Of a DNA stretch of 30,225 nt, positions 7,876 to 16,199 are shown piece by piece; position 1 is the stretch's first letter; each line of letters starts with the position of its first letter. Below the pieces are notes generated by a model, which worked only from the letters and a program-made list of their open reading frames with translations, was not told the origin of the DNA and ran no database searches. This stretch comes from JAAYYM01 sp964483155 (GTDB lineage: Bacteria; Bacillota; Clostridia; Lachnospirales; Lachnospiraceae): assembly GCA_964483155.1 (NCBI GenBank), contig CAZAAC010000031.1, forward strand, positions 1 to 30,225. The letters run 5' to 3'. The position numbers were made by a program, and so were the translations under genes.

Positions 7876-8829
7876 CTACCTTGCTCCTTGGTCATATGGC
7901 ACGCCTGATGCACGCGGTGCCTGCGAATTTCTAGATGTAAATACAAGTACGATCAGCGTAGCAACATATGGTATCATTTTGTAAAAATAGCTTGGAATTC
8001 CCATATTATTTAGAAGAGGAATTCCAGAATATGCTGCTGAAACCGCCTTAAGACATCCGAAGAATAATGATGCATACAATATCTTCATTGGCTTCCATTG
8101 TCCAAAAATCAGTACTGCAAGTGCTAAAAATCCATAGCCCGATACCGTAGCATTAAAATTTGTCGATGTTGGAACCACATACACTAACCCGCCCAGTCCT
8201 GCCAAAGCACCTGAAATAATAACACCTGTATACTGCATGTGATAGACATTTATACCTGCTGCATCTGCGGCTTGCGGATGTTCCCCGCATGCCCGTAGGC
8301 GTAAACCAAATCGTGTTTTATATAATACAATCGTTGAAATAATCAGTATTACAATTCCCAGAAAAGTGGTTAAATAAGTGTTACGAAATAGCAATCCTCC
8401 AAGTAATGGGATGTTAGAAAAGAATGGAACCTCCACAATACGAAATGTATTGGCAAATTCCACCTGCTGTACACCCTGTATAATTCTTGCAATAAATATT
8501 GCAAATGCAGGCGCAAACATATTAAGTGCCGTACCACTTATAACCTGATCTGCCTTCATATTGATTGCTGCATAGGCATGTGGCAAAGAAAAGAGAGCCC
8601 CTGACACCATGGCAATCAAAATCGCCAATACTAATTGTCCTTGCCCACTCAGATAATCCTGTGTCAGATTAAGAAATAAAACGCTAATAAATGCGCCCAT
8701 GGTCATGATACCTTCCAGCGCTACATTCACAATTCCTGCTCGTTCAGAGAACATACCACCTAGTGCCACAATCAATAAGGGGATTGTAAAAAACATCGTC
8801 TGCTGAAAAATGAAGAAAATAACATCCAT
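7876..8829 (-). CDS. nucleoside ABC transporter permease, second subunit (NupQ/BmpD-like)
   Basis: A 317-residue integral membrane protein of the branched-chain amino acid/ribose permease fold, with about eight hydrophobic segments. It carries the family features of the second permease of BMP-type nucleoside importers: ERAGIVNVALEGIMTMGAF near the N-terminus and GLRLRACGEHPQAADAAGI in the cytoplasmic coupling loop near the middle, where it would meet the ATPase. The ATG at 8829 has a GGGGG site and lies one base past the stop of the first permease, showing translational coupling; an earlier frame opening at 8853 overlaps that gene and lacks a site. The likely cargo is purine or pyrimidine nucleosides, judged from the family and the neighbouring salvage enzymes. 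Confidence 0.9.
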   Translation of the reverse strand: MDVIFFIFQQTMFFTIPLLIVALGGMFSERAGIVNVALEGIMTMGAFISVLFLNLTQDYLSGQGQLVLAILIAMVSGALFSLPHAYAAINMKADQVISGTALNMFAPAFAIFIARIIQGVQQVEFANTFRIVEVPFFSNIPLLGGLLFRNTYLTTFLGIVILIISTIVLYKTRFGLRLRACGEHPQAADAAGINVYHMQYTGVIISGALAGLGGLVYVVPTSTNFNATVSGYGFLALAVLIFGQWKPMKILYASLFFGCLKAVSAAYSGIPLLNNMGIPSYFYKMIPYVATLIVLVFTSRNSQAPRASGVPYDQGAR

Positions 8830-8830
8830 T

Positions 8831-9976
8831 TTATATGTCCCCCTTTCTATCAATATCCTTTTTGTTTTTTGCCTTCTCTTCTTTTAATTCCTGTTTTTCA
8901 AGTTTATGAATATTCATTCTTATAATTAAAAGTTTCACCATTAATGCAAATGCACTGAAGTAAATGATAACTGCTACAATAATATCAATAATCTCTGTGG
9001 AAAATTCATATAACTGTAAATAAAATCCACCAGCCATAAGATAAGCGATAAAGATACCTGCAGCCAATATCGTAAGTGGATTGCTCAATCCCAGAAGTGC
9101 TACTGAAATGCCCGTAAATCCTTCTGAGGCCAGCACATCAACAATTTCTATATGCTTTCCAGTTCCTGCAAGATATAACAACCCCCCAGCAAGCCCTGAA
9201 ATTGCTCCCGAAATCACCATTGATAAAATGATGCCTTTCTTCTCATTAATGCCTGCATATTTACTCGCATCCCGATTATATCCAACCGCTTTTAATTCAT
9301 ATCCAAATGTTGTTTTATTCAAAATAAAGTGCATTAATATCACAACTAATATGGCAATAATGATACCACCATTCAAACTAGAACCAACAAATATTTTATC
9401 AAGTCCCATCTTTGGAATCTGTGCTGCAACTGCCACATTATTTGACTCATTACGAAGGTTATTAAAAAGAGGTGCATAAGCCTTTGTTGTATAATTGACC
9501 ACATACATCCCAATATAATTCATCATAATAGCCGAAATAACTTCATTCACATTAAACACTGCCTTTAAAAGTCCAGGTACAAAGCCCCATAATGCTCCCA
9601 GTATAATAGCTGCCAGTAATGCTACAATCCAGTGTACACCACCTAATGAAGTCCACATAATTCCCACATAGACTGCACCGAATGCTCCTACGATAAACTG
9701 ACCCGATGATCCAATGTTAAATAATCCCGTTTTAAATGCAAATCCAACAGATAGACCAGTTAAAATAATGGGTGTGGCATAATAAAATACTTGTCCTATT
9801 CCTTTAATTCCATGTGTCATCGCTCCAGTAAGAATTGCCGCAAAACCTGGTAATGCTTGAGTAGGATTGGATAACAATAAGATAACAAATCCAAATAATA
9901 GTCCGATTGCAATTGCAAAAGAAGAAGAGGCCAATCCCATATTAGAAGAACGGCGTGTTTTCTTTTTATGATTCAT
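8831..9976 (-). CDS. nucleoside ABC transporter permease, first subunit (NupP-like)
   Basis: A 381-residue membrane protein, larger than its partner because of a cytoplasmic N-terminus (HKKKTRRS) and a lysine/glutamate-rich C-terminal tail after about residue 355. Between them are about nine membrane segments, the GLSVGFAFKTGLFNIGSSGQ motif and the coupling-loop motif ELKAVGYNRDASKYAGI, both typical of BMP-associated permeases. The ATG at 9976 is nine bases from an AGGAGG site; a GTG at 9985 lies right against that site and is not favoured. It overlaps the end of the ATPase gene by 11 bases and is followed one base later by the second permease. It forms a heterodimeric pore with that subunit. 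Confidence 0.9.
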   Translation of the reverse strand: MNHKKKTRRSSNMGLASSSFAIAIGLLFGFVILLLSNPTQALPGFAAILTGAMTHGIKGIGQVFYYATPIILTGLSVGFAFKTGLFNIGSSGQFIVGAFGAVYVGIMWTSLGGVHWIVALLAAIILGALWGFVPGLLKAVFNVNEVISAIMMNYIGMYVVNYTTKAYAPLFNNLRNESNNVAVAAQIPKMGLDKIFVGSSLNGGIIIAILVVILMHFILNKTTFGYELKAVGYNRDASKYAGINEKKGIILSMVISGAISGLAGGLLYLAGTGKHIEIVDVLASEGFTGISVALLGLSNPLTILAAGIFIAYLMAGGFYLQLYEFSTEIIDIIVAVIIYFSAFALMVKLLIIRMNIHKLEKQELKEEKAKNKKDIDRKGDI

Positions 9977-11507
9977 GTTTGCCACCCTCCTTTTTCGAGC
10001 CAGCCATATAGAGGCCTAATTCTTGCACTGTGATCTTCTTGGGGTCTAAGTCTGCAACAATTTCTCCTTCGAAAATGACTAAAATTCTATCACTCAGGTT
10101 CATTACTTCATCAAGTTCTAAAGAAACCACCAGAATAGCAGCTCCGTCATCTCTCTGCTTTACTAATTCTCTATGGATATATTCAATTGCACCTACATCT
10201 AACCCGCGAACCGGCTGTACCGCAAGTATAATATCCGGTGCCTTATTTAGTTCTCTTGCAACAATAGCCTTTTGCTGATTACCGCCCGACATATCACGTG
10301 CTCTGGAATTAGCACCTTGTCCGCTTCTAATGTCATATTTTTTAATCAATTGCTCTGCATATTCATATATTTTATCATTTTTCATAAAACCATGATTTTG
10401 GAAATTCTTTTCAAAATATTGCTGAAGGACCAGATTATATGCCAAATTGTAATCTAATATCAATCCATATTTATGCCTGTCCTCTGGGATATGAGAAAGT
10501 CCGTGCGTATTCTTATATCGAACAGATTTCTTAGTGACATCTTCTCCATTGATCATGACACAGCCACTTTTAATGGCACCTAATCCGGTAATCGCATGTA
10601 TGAGTTCTGTCTGTCCATTACCATCAATACCTGCAATGCATACAATTTCGCCTTTTCTTACTTGAAAACTGGCATCATTTACGACATTCTTCGTATGACC
10701 TTCTCTTGTAGATTTAACGACAAGATTTTTCACGTCCAAAACTACCTCGGTGGGATGCGATTCTCCTTTTTCAACAACGAGGTTTACCTTACGACCAACC
10801 ATCATTTCTGACATTTGTTCTAGGTCAACATCCGCTACATCCACAGTTCCAATATATTTTCCGCGGCGCAAAACAGTACATCTGTCTGCGACCTGTTTGA
10901 TTTCGTTTAATTTGTGTGTAATAAATAATATTGACTTTCCTTCTTTTACAAGACCTTTCATAATTGCCATAAGTTCTACAATCTCTTGCGGTGTTAATAC
11001 TGCCGTCGGTTCATCAAAGATCAGAATTTCATTATCTCTGTATAACATCTTTAAAATTTCCACTCGTTGCTGCATACCTACAGTAATATCCTCAATTAAT
11101 GCATCAGGATCAACAAACAGATTATATTTCTCACTCAGCATGACAATCTTCTCACGCGCCTCATCCATCTTTAACAAACCATTCTTAACCGTCTCCATAC
11201 CAAGTACTATATTCTGCAACACAGTAAAATTATGTACCAATTTAAAATGTTGATGTACCATACCAATCCCGTACTTATTAGCATCCAGAGGACTGGTAAT
11301 TTTGACCTCTTCGCCTCTAATCTTTATCATCCCTTTTTCTGGCTGATATAGCCCAAACAGAACACTCATCAATGTTGATTTACCTGCTCCATTTTCACCT
11401 AAAAAGGCATGTATTTCACCTTCCATTATTTGCAAAGTAATATTATCATTTGCAATAATACCTGGAAACTCTTTTGTTATATTTAACATTTCAATAATAT
11501 ACCGCAT
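9966..11507 (-). CDS. nucleoside ABC transporter ATPase with two nucleotide-binding domains (NupO-like)
   Basis: A 513-residue fused double ATPase that powers the importer on the cytoplasmic side. Domain 1 has Walker A GENGAGKST (37-45), signature VGMQQRVEI (143-151) and Walker B ILIFDEPTAVLT (161-172). Domain 2 has the altered Walker A GIDGNGQTE (293-301), a good MSGGNQQKA signature (407-415) and ILAVQPVRGLDVGA (427-440), where the usual Asp-Glu pair is missing. This asymmetry is normal for BMP-linked and ribose-type transporters and implies one active site. The start follows a GGGGG site five bases away. The 91-bp gap to the binding-protein gene holds a hairpin at 11531-11558. Confidence 0.94.
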   Translation of the reverse strand: MRYIIEMLNITKEFPGIIANDNITLQIMEGEIHAFLGENGAGKSTLMSVLFGLYQPEKGMIKIRGEEVKITSPLDANKYGIGMVHQHFKLVHNFTVLQNIVLGMETVKNGLLKMDEAREKIVMLSEKYNLFVDPDALIEDITVGMQQRVEILKMLYRDNEILIFDEPTAVLTPQEIVELMAIMKGLVKEGKSILFITHKLNEIKQVADRCTVLRRGKYIGTVDVADVDLEQMSEMMVGRKVNLVVEKGESHPTEVVLDVKNLVVKSTREGHTKNVVNDASFQVRKGEIVCIAGIDGNGQTELIHAITGLGAIKSGCVMINGEDVTKKSVRYKNTHGLSHIPEDRHKYGLILDYNLAYNLVLQQYFEKNFQNHGFMKNDKIYEYAEQLIKKYDIRSGQGANSRARDMSGGNQQKAIVARELNKAPDIILAVQPVRGLDVGAIEYIHRELVKQRDDGAAILVVSLELDEVMNLSDRILVIFEGEIVADLDPKKITVQELGLYMAGSKKEGGKHES

Positions 11508-11530
11508 AAGGACCCCCTATAGTTGGAAAT

Positions 11531-11558
11531 TTAGGGATGCTCGTGAAAGCACCCCTAA
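11531..11558 (-). promoter_or_regulatory. hairpin between binding-protein and ATPase genes
   Basis: On the minus strand TTAGGGGTGCT pairs with AGCATCCCTAA, an 11-bp stem with one G-U pair and a six-base loop. No T run follows, so it is not a full terminator. In binding-protein transporter operons such a hairpin usually protects the upstream message or causes partial termination, giving more binding protein than transporter. Confidence 0.55.
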
Positions 11559-11598
11559 TATATTGTCCCAAATCAAAATTCATTTCTACTTTATTTCA

Positions 11599-12684
11599 CT
11601 ATTCTACATAAGTAACTGTTGTCTGGCCTAATGTAAGGTCTGCTGTTGATCCATCATCAGATGAATCAAATACTGTAATAGAACCATCCACTAATTTAGC
11701 AAAAATTGCATCGTAATCTGCCTGTGTAAAAGTAGCAAACTTTGAAGCAGACATTGGAAGACCAACACCATTGTTTTCTACAGTGAATACAGATGTTGCC
11801 CCACCTGGGAATTTGTCATCATAGAATGCTTTAACGCCATCATATACTGCAATTGAAAGCTCTTTCATGGAAGATGTGATAACGGTATCTGATTCAGCAC
11901 TCTGGTCAACGTCAACACCAATAACCTTTGTTCCTGCTTCTTCAGCAGCAGCCATAACTGAATTTCCAACTGCGCCACCACAGCCAAAGATTACTTCTGT
12001 ACCATTCTGATACCAAGAAGCTGCCATAGCCTGTGCTTCAGGAGTTGCAGCAAATGCACCTGTGTAATTATACATTACTTCTACATCAACACCCATTTCA
12101 GCTGCTGCATAATCAGCACCCTGAATGTAACCATATCCATAACGAATAACAGCAGGAACAGCCATTCCGCCCATGAAACCAAGCTTTGTATATCCCTCTT
12201 TCACTGCTGCATAGCCAGCAAGGAAACCTGCCTGATCTTCTTTAAAGAGAATTGGCATTACGTTATCGCCTGTTTTATAGGTTGCGTAATCAGCTGTATG
12301 AGGCTCTCCATCAAGTAATATGAATTTTACGTCTGGATAAGTATCCTGTGCAATATATACTGGTTCTTCAAATAAAAATCCAGGACATACAACTAATTTA
12401 GCGCCACCCTCAACTGCAAGACCGATTGTCTCAATATAAGAATCTGTTGTAGCTTCCTGAGGCTGGTAGTATTTGTAAGAAATCCCGTTTTCTTCAGCAT
12501 ACTTCTTTAAGCCTTCCCATGCTCCCTGGTTAAATGACTTGTCATCAATAGTTCCAAGATCAGTAACAAGTGCTAACTCCGCTTTTCCATCTGTAGTCGC
12601 TGAAGTATTCTTTGTCCCACATCCAGCAAGAAGCGATGCAACCATTGCTGTGCATAATAAAACACCTAATAGTTTCTTTTTCAT
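11599..12684 (-). CDS. BMP-family nucleoside-binding lipoprotein
   Basis: The extracellular substrate receptor of the importer encoded just downstream. The 361-residue protein begins with a lipoprotein signal peptide, a KKK-rich start and a hydrophobic core, ending in the lipobox LLAGC with lipidated C22. The mature part has the basic membrane protein (PnrA/TmpC/NupN) pattern: LVTDLGTIDDKSFNQGAWEG, GFLFEEP, FLAGYAAV, LGFMGGMAVPAV and GVDVDQS. The family binds purine and pyrimidine nucleosides by sandwiching the base between aromatic residues. The ATG has a perfect AGGAGGG site six bases upstream. It has its own promoter region (12685-12890), and the hairpin behind it suggests it is made in excess of the other subunits. 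Confidence 0.95.
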   Translation of the reverse strand: MKKKLLGVLLCTAMVASLLAGCGTKNTSATTDGKAELALVTDLGTIDDKSFNQGAWEGLKKYAEENGISYKYYQPQEATTDSYIETIGLAVEGGAKLVVCPGFLFEEPVYIAQDTYPDVKFILLDGEPHTADYATYKTGDNVMPILFKEDQAGFLAGYAAVKEGYTKLGFMGGMAVPAVIRYGYGYIQGADYAAAEMGVDVEVMYNYTGAFAATPEAQAMAASWYQNGTEVIFGCGGAVGNSVMAAAEEAGTKVIGVDVDQSAESDTVITSSMKELSIAVYDGVKAFYDDKFPGGATSVFTVENNGVGLPMSASKFATFTQADYDAIFAKLVDGSITVFDSSDDGSTADLTLGQTTVTYVE

Positions 12685-12746
12685 TTTTTTCCCTCCTAGA
12701 AATAATAGAAATTTTATACCATTTCATAATTAATAAAAATGATATG

Positions 12747-12758
12747 TTACATATGTAA
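12747..12758. repeat. 12-bp perfect palindrome downstream of the bmp -10 box
   Basis: TTACATATGTAA is a perfect palindrome lying between the predicted -10 box and the transcription start of the binding-protein gene. Its position suits a repressor site, but a palindrome this AT-rich can arise by chance. Confidence 0.35.
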
Positions 12759-12786
12759 TATTACCACAATATTTGGTGCAATTCAA
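12758..12786 (-). promoter_or_regulatory. probable promoter of the binding-protein/transporter operon
   Basis: On the minus strand TTGAAT (12781-12786) and TAATAT (12758-12763) are 17 bp apart, and TGG just before the -10 makes an extended -10 element. It lies about 75 bases ahead of the ATG, downstream of the purine nucleoside phosphorylase terminator, where a new promoter is needed. Confidence 0.5.
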
Positions 12787-12819
12787 TTGATATTTTGTTT
12801 AGAGACTACCAAATATTGT
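12766..12819. repeat. 12-bp inverted repeat bracketing the bmp promoter
   Basis: ACAATATTTGGT at 12766-12777 and ACCAAATATTGT at 12808-12819 are perfect inverted copies with 30 bases between them. The centres are about 42 bp apart, four helical turns, and the predicted -35 box lies between them. One copy overlaps the promoter spacer. The arrangement fits two operator sites for a regulator bound on the same face of the helix. The 285-bp gap 12685-12969 otherwise holds the promoter, a palindrome and the terminator listed here. Confidence 0.5.
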
Positions 12820-12890
12820 CCGCTTTTCTTATGTTAACTGGACAACATTTTCTCTATTTAAAACAAATAGGATAGGTAAGCCATTCTTGC

Positions 12891-12931
12891 AAAAAAAATC
12901 ATCCTCCCTAAAAATTTGTGAGGATGATTTT
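12891..12931 (-). terminator. intrinsic terminator of purine nucleoside phosphorylase
   Basis: AAAATCATCCTC (12895-12906) and GAGGATGATTTT (12920-12931) form a perfect 12-bp stem with a 13-base loop; read on the minus strand it ends in eight T residues (12891-12898). It lies about 38 bases past the stop codon of the phosphorylase. Confidence 0.9.
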
Positions 12932-12969
12932 ATGTAAATCATTAAATCAGAAAACTTTTAACTATAGTA

Positions 12970-13791
12970 TTAAAATTGTTTTATCGATTCCGTTAACAGC
13001 TTCTTAAACAGTGGGGCAGCATTTTTTGCTGCTTCCTGCACTTCTTCATGTGTTAATGGATTTGGAGATAACCCAGCTGCTAAATTACATACACAGGATA
13101 TGCCACATATTCTCATTCCCATATGATTTGCAGCAATCGCCTCCACAACTGTACTCATGCCGACAGCATCCACATCAAGTTTATGCAATAGTCTTATTTC
13201 TGCAGGCGACTCAAAAGAAGGCCCAGTCAACTGCGCATATATACCATCTTGTAGTTTGATTCCCAAATTTTTGGCACAATTTCTAATTATAGTTTGTAAT
13301 TCTTTATTATAGACTTCACTCATGTCTGGGAATCTTGTTCCAAGCTCATCAATGTTCTTTCCAATTAATGGATTTGGGGCAAAAATAGCTATATGATCTG
13401 TCAGTAACATAAAATCACCTGCTTCAAACTTCTTATTAATTCCTCCAGAAGCATTTGTTAAAAATAAAGTTTTCGCACCCATCATTTTCATTAACCTTGT
13501 TGGCAGCACTACATCCGCTATAGAATACCCTTCATAATAGTGAATGCGCCCTTTCATACATACAACAGGCACTTCACCCACATATCCAAATATAAATTCT
13601 CCCGCATGCCCTGGCACCGTTGAAACTGGAAAGCCTTCAATCTCACTATAGGATAATGTAGCTTCCACTTTAATATCGTTCGCATAATCTCCAAGCCCTG
13701 ATCCCAAAACAAGTGCAACCTCTGGTTTAAAGTCAACCTTTGTTCTGACACTCTCATAGCATTTTAACAGTTTCTCATATACTTGATCCAT
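12970..13791 (-). CDS. punA: purine nucleoside phosphorylase, trimeric class
   Basis: Splits inosine and guanosine with phosphate into the free base and ribose-1-phosphate. The 273-residue length and motifs place it in the trimeric PNP/MTAP family: VLGSGLGDYA with phosphate-binding S31, GHAGE (H62), GRIHYYEGYS (81-90), TNASGG (112-117), LTGPSFESPAE with E194, GMSTVVEAIAANH (211-223) and the base-recognising N236 in CVCNLAAG. The Asn, rather than Asp, points to 6-oxopurines (inosine, guanosine) rather than methylthioadenosine. The ATG has a GGAGG site. It has its own promoter upstream and a strong terminator behind it, and precedes the nucleoside importer, whose cargo it would process. Confidence 0.95.
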   Translation of the reverse strand: MDQVYEKLLKCYESVRTKVDFKPEVALVLGSGLGDYANDIKVEATLSYSEIEGFPVSTVPGHAGEFIFGYVGEVPVVCMKGRIHYYEGYSIADVVLPTRLMKMMGAKTLFLTNASGGINKKFEAGDFMLLTDHIAIFAPNPLIGKNIDELGTRFPDMSEVYNKELQTIIRNCAKNLGIKLQDGIYAQLTGPSFESPAEIRLLHKLDVDAVGMSTVVEAIAANHMGMRICGISCVCNLAAGLSPNPLTHEEVQEAAKNAAPLFKKLLTESIKQF

Positions 13792-13824
13792 TACAATACC
13801 TCCAATCTTACTATCAATATTTAT

Positions 13825-13853
13825 ATACTATCACAAACACAATTTTCTCTCAA
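13825..13853 (-). promoter_or_regulatory. promoter of the purine nucleoside phosphorylase gene
   Basis: On the minus strand TTGAGA (13848-13853, five of six consensus bases) and TAGTAT (13825-13830) are 17 bp apart, with TGA before the -10 giving an extended -10. It sits in the 71-bp gap after the HD-GYP gene, where no terminator is visible, so some readthrough from upstream is also possible. Confidence 0.55.
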
Positions 13854-13862
13854 TACCATACA

Positions 13863-14921
13863 CTATCTTATCGTTTTTTCTATTATCTTTTCTATTTTTA
13901 TGAATAATTCCACCAAATTCGGGTCAAAATACGTATTACTCCATAGTCTGATTCTGTTTATTGCCTCACCATGCGTCAGGGAAATTCCCCCATCATTTCT
14001 ATTTCTGAATTCATCATATGCATTGACAATCGCTAAAATTCTTGCTTCAACTGGAATATTAGTCGCAATCAGATGATCTGGATACCCCTTGCCATCCCAT
14101 CGTTCATGATGACTTCTTGACATATTATATGCATAATTTAAAAAACTGTTTTTTGATATGACGGAAATAACTCTTTCTATTGCTGATGCTCCTAAGACTG
14201 TATGGCTCTTCAATTCCTCCACTTCCTGCAAAGATAGCTCTGCTACTCCAGCAAGAAGACCCCTGTCAGATATGGCAATCTTGCCAATATCATGTATCTT
14301 TGATGCAAAAATAAGCATCTCGGCATCTTCAGCATATACATCAAATTTTCCACTCTTAATAATTTCTGCAAGAAAAGCATCCATATATCTTTCAACTCTC
14401 CCTGCATGCGCTGCCGTATATGCATCTCTTTTCGCCATCAAATCAACGAACATTTCGACCATTGCATATTGTAGCTCAATAATATTATGCGTCTTTTCCT
14501 TCACTGTCTGTGACAAAGCATTATTATAGTTTTGAAGACGCTTATCACTTTCTATGAGATGCATATGAATATCTAATCTTTTTCTTAATAAAGTTGTTGT
14601 ATATGGTTTTTTTATATAATCAATAGCACCCAGGAAATAGCCCTCTACCTCAGTTGTCTCATCATCCTGTGCTGTCAGAAAAATGACTGGAATTTTCGCT
14701 AATTTAGGATTATTCTTTATTTCACTAATAACATAAAATCCATTTACTTTTGGCATATCTACATCTAATAATAGTAAATCTGGCAGTTCTGGTATTTCAC
14801 GTAAAAGCTTAAGTGCAATCTCGCCTGCATTAACCGGTACAATCTCATACAAGTCTTCTAATGCTTTTTTTGCCATTATTAAATTGGTCATGTTGTCATC
14901 TACAATCATTATTTTATGCAC
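13863..14921 (-). CDS. response regulator with HD-GYP phosphodiesterase domain
   Basis: A 352-residue two-domain regulator. Residues 1-120 form a receiver with D8-D9, phospho-acceptor D53 in LLDVDMP, T83 and K105. After a linker with coiled-coil character (120-155), an HD-GYP domain runs to the end: H172, the H210-D211 pair in KIHDIGK, H271-H272 in RSHHERWDGKGYP, and an intact G279-Y280-P281. With every metal ligand present it should hydrolyse cyclic di-GMP under control of phosphorylation. The start is a GTG with GAGG eight bases upstream. It is the last gene of the DUF512-der-plsY-gpsA-moxR-vwa run, 34 bases behind the VWA gene. The partner kinase is not in the window. Confidence 0.93.
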   Translation of the reverse strand: MHKIMIVDDNMTNLIMAKKALEDLYEIVPVNAGEIALKLLREIPELPDLLLLDVDMPKVNGFYVISEIKNNPKLAKIPVIFLTAQDDETTEVEGYFLGAIDYIKKPYTTTLLRKRLDIHMHLIESDKRLQNYNNALSQTVKEKTHNIIELQYAMVEMFVDLMAKRDAYTAAHAGRVERYMDAFLAEIIKSGKFDVYAEDAEMLIFASKIHDIGKIAISDRGLLAGVAELSLQEVEELKSHTVLGASAIERVISVISKNSFLNYAYNMSRSHHERWDGKGYPDHLIATNIPVEARILAIVNAYDEFRNRNDGGISLTHGEAINRIRLWSNTYFDPNLVELFIKIEKIIEKTIR

Positions 14922-14955
14922 TTTGTCTACCTCGATATATAATACAATATTAGAT

Positions 14956-16164
14956 TTACTTGGAAACCATTAAATAATTCATTGCCTGGTTTAGTCCGTC
15001 AACTGACAGTCTATACATATTAAATTGCTGCTTTAAACAATGCTCTGCCTCTCTCCATGGTGCAGGCCCTAGTGACATCTTTGGATTCATCCATACAATC
15101 CTCTTATATTTCTTCTTCAACAATTTAAGCCATTGATATCCAGAAAGTCCATTATTCGGCCCACGGTAATTTCCAGTGTCTGAATACAATTCTTCAGGTG
15201 CCATCGCTGCATCTCCGACTATTATAACTTTATAGTCACTATCCAGATTCTTGAAAAGCCATTCTGTATCAATCCAATCTCCATTTTCACATTCCGGTGT
15301 ATTATATACCTTACTATAAATACAATTATGAAAATAGTATGTTTTAACATCTTTATAATGATTTGATTTATGGACTGACTGAAATAATTCATTTAGAAGA
15401 TTACTATAAGGAATCATTGTCCCGCCAGAATCCATAAGTAATAGCAGCTTAACAGCATTTTTACGTGGACGGTCAAATACAATTCGCAGATACCCTCCAT
15501 TATTACATGTTTCATAAACTGTCTGGTCTATACTTAGTTCGGTTTTGGGAATATCAAGACGAGTTGAAAACTGGCGCAATCTCCGCAAAGCCATCTGAAA
15601 CTGACGGTTATCCAGAATTTTATCATCTCTAAAATCTCGAAACCTTCTTTCTCCTATCACCTGAAATGCAGATTGATAACCTGTTGTTCCTCCTATTCGT
15701 ACACCACCAAGGTGTCCACCAAGATTACCAAAAGAAGATTTTCCTCTTGTTCCAATCCATTGACTTCCACCGTTATGTTCCTCATTTTGCTCTCGAAGCC
15801 TCTCGTGATATTTTCTGAGTACTTCTTCTTTATCCAAATCAATTGGGAGTGCTTCGCCCTCTAAAAAATTGCGTTCCATCTCATGCTGTAGTTCACTCAG
15901 TTCTGGCTTATCCAACCATTTCAGAAACTTATCTACTGCCTCATCTTCCGTAAGCTTAATACCTTTAAAATATTCTTCAAATATAGCATCAAATTTATCA
16001 TATTCTGTTTCGCTCTTTGCTAAAATCATGCGTGCAACATAATAGAACTCTGTAAAACTCGAATTACAAAGACCTTTATCAAGCGCCTCTATCAATGCCA
16101 GCCATTCGCTCAGAGAAACTTCAAAACCTTTGCTTCTCATAAAGTAAAAGAAATCATTGAACAT
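14956..16164 (-). CDS. CoxE-like VWA-domain protein
   Basis: A 402-residue cytoplasmic protein with no signal peptide or membrane segment. The N-terminal helical part (about 1-125) starts MFNDFFYFMRSKGFEVSLSE, as in CoxE/YehP-type proteins. A Gly-rich linker (132-160) follows, then a von Willebrand A-like domain from about 235. The MIDAS loop reads D245-S-G-G-T249 rather than D-x-S-x-S, so metal binding may be altered, although this variant occurs in the family. IIVGDAAMAPEEL (314-326) is another family landmark. It is 35 bases behind a MoxR-type AAA ATPase; such pairs act as ATPase plus adaptor that remodel or load metal into a client protein. No client enzyme is adjacent, so the target is unknown. 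Confidence 0.83.
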   Translation of the reverse strand: MFNDFFYFMRSKGFEVSLSEWLALIEALDKGLCNSSFTEFYYVARMILAKSETEYDKFDAIFEEYFKGIKLTEDEAVDKFLKWLDKPELSELQHEMERNFLEGEALPIDLDKEEVLRKYHERLREQNEEHNGGSQWIGTRGKSSFGNLGGHLGGVRIGGTTGYQSAFQVIGERRFRDFRDDKILDNRQFQMALRRLRQFSTRLDIPKTELSIDQTVYETCNNGGYLRIVFDRPRKNAVKLLLLMDSGGTMIPYSNLLNELFQSVHKSNHYKDVKTYYFHNCIYSKVYNTPECENGDWIDTEWLFKNLDSDYKVIIVGDAAMAPEELYSDTGNYRGPNNGLSGYQWLKLLKKKYKRIVWMNPKMSLGPAPWREAEHCLKQQFNMYRLSVDGLNQAMNYLMVSK

Positions 16165-16199
16165 ATATGCCTCTCATCTACATGTAATATCGCAACCTA

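Noticed and set aside
9966..11507. Damaged second ATPase domain in the transporter ATPase
   Set aside because: The altered Walker motifs in domain 2 are typical of BMP- and ribose-type double ATPases, so this is not decay.
12685..12969. Purine riboswitch ahead of the nucleoside-importer operon
   Set aside because: The gap lacks the conserved loop and junction bases of the purine aptamer; the visible structure is a terminator, an inverted repeat and a promoter.
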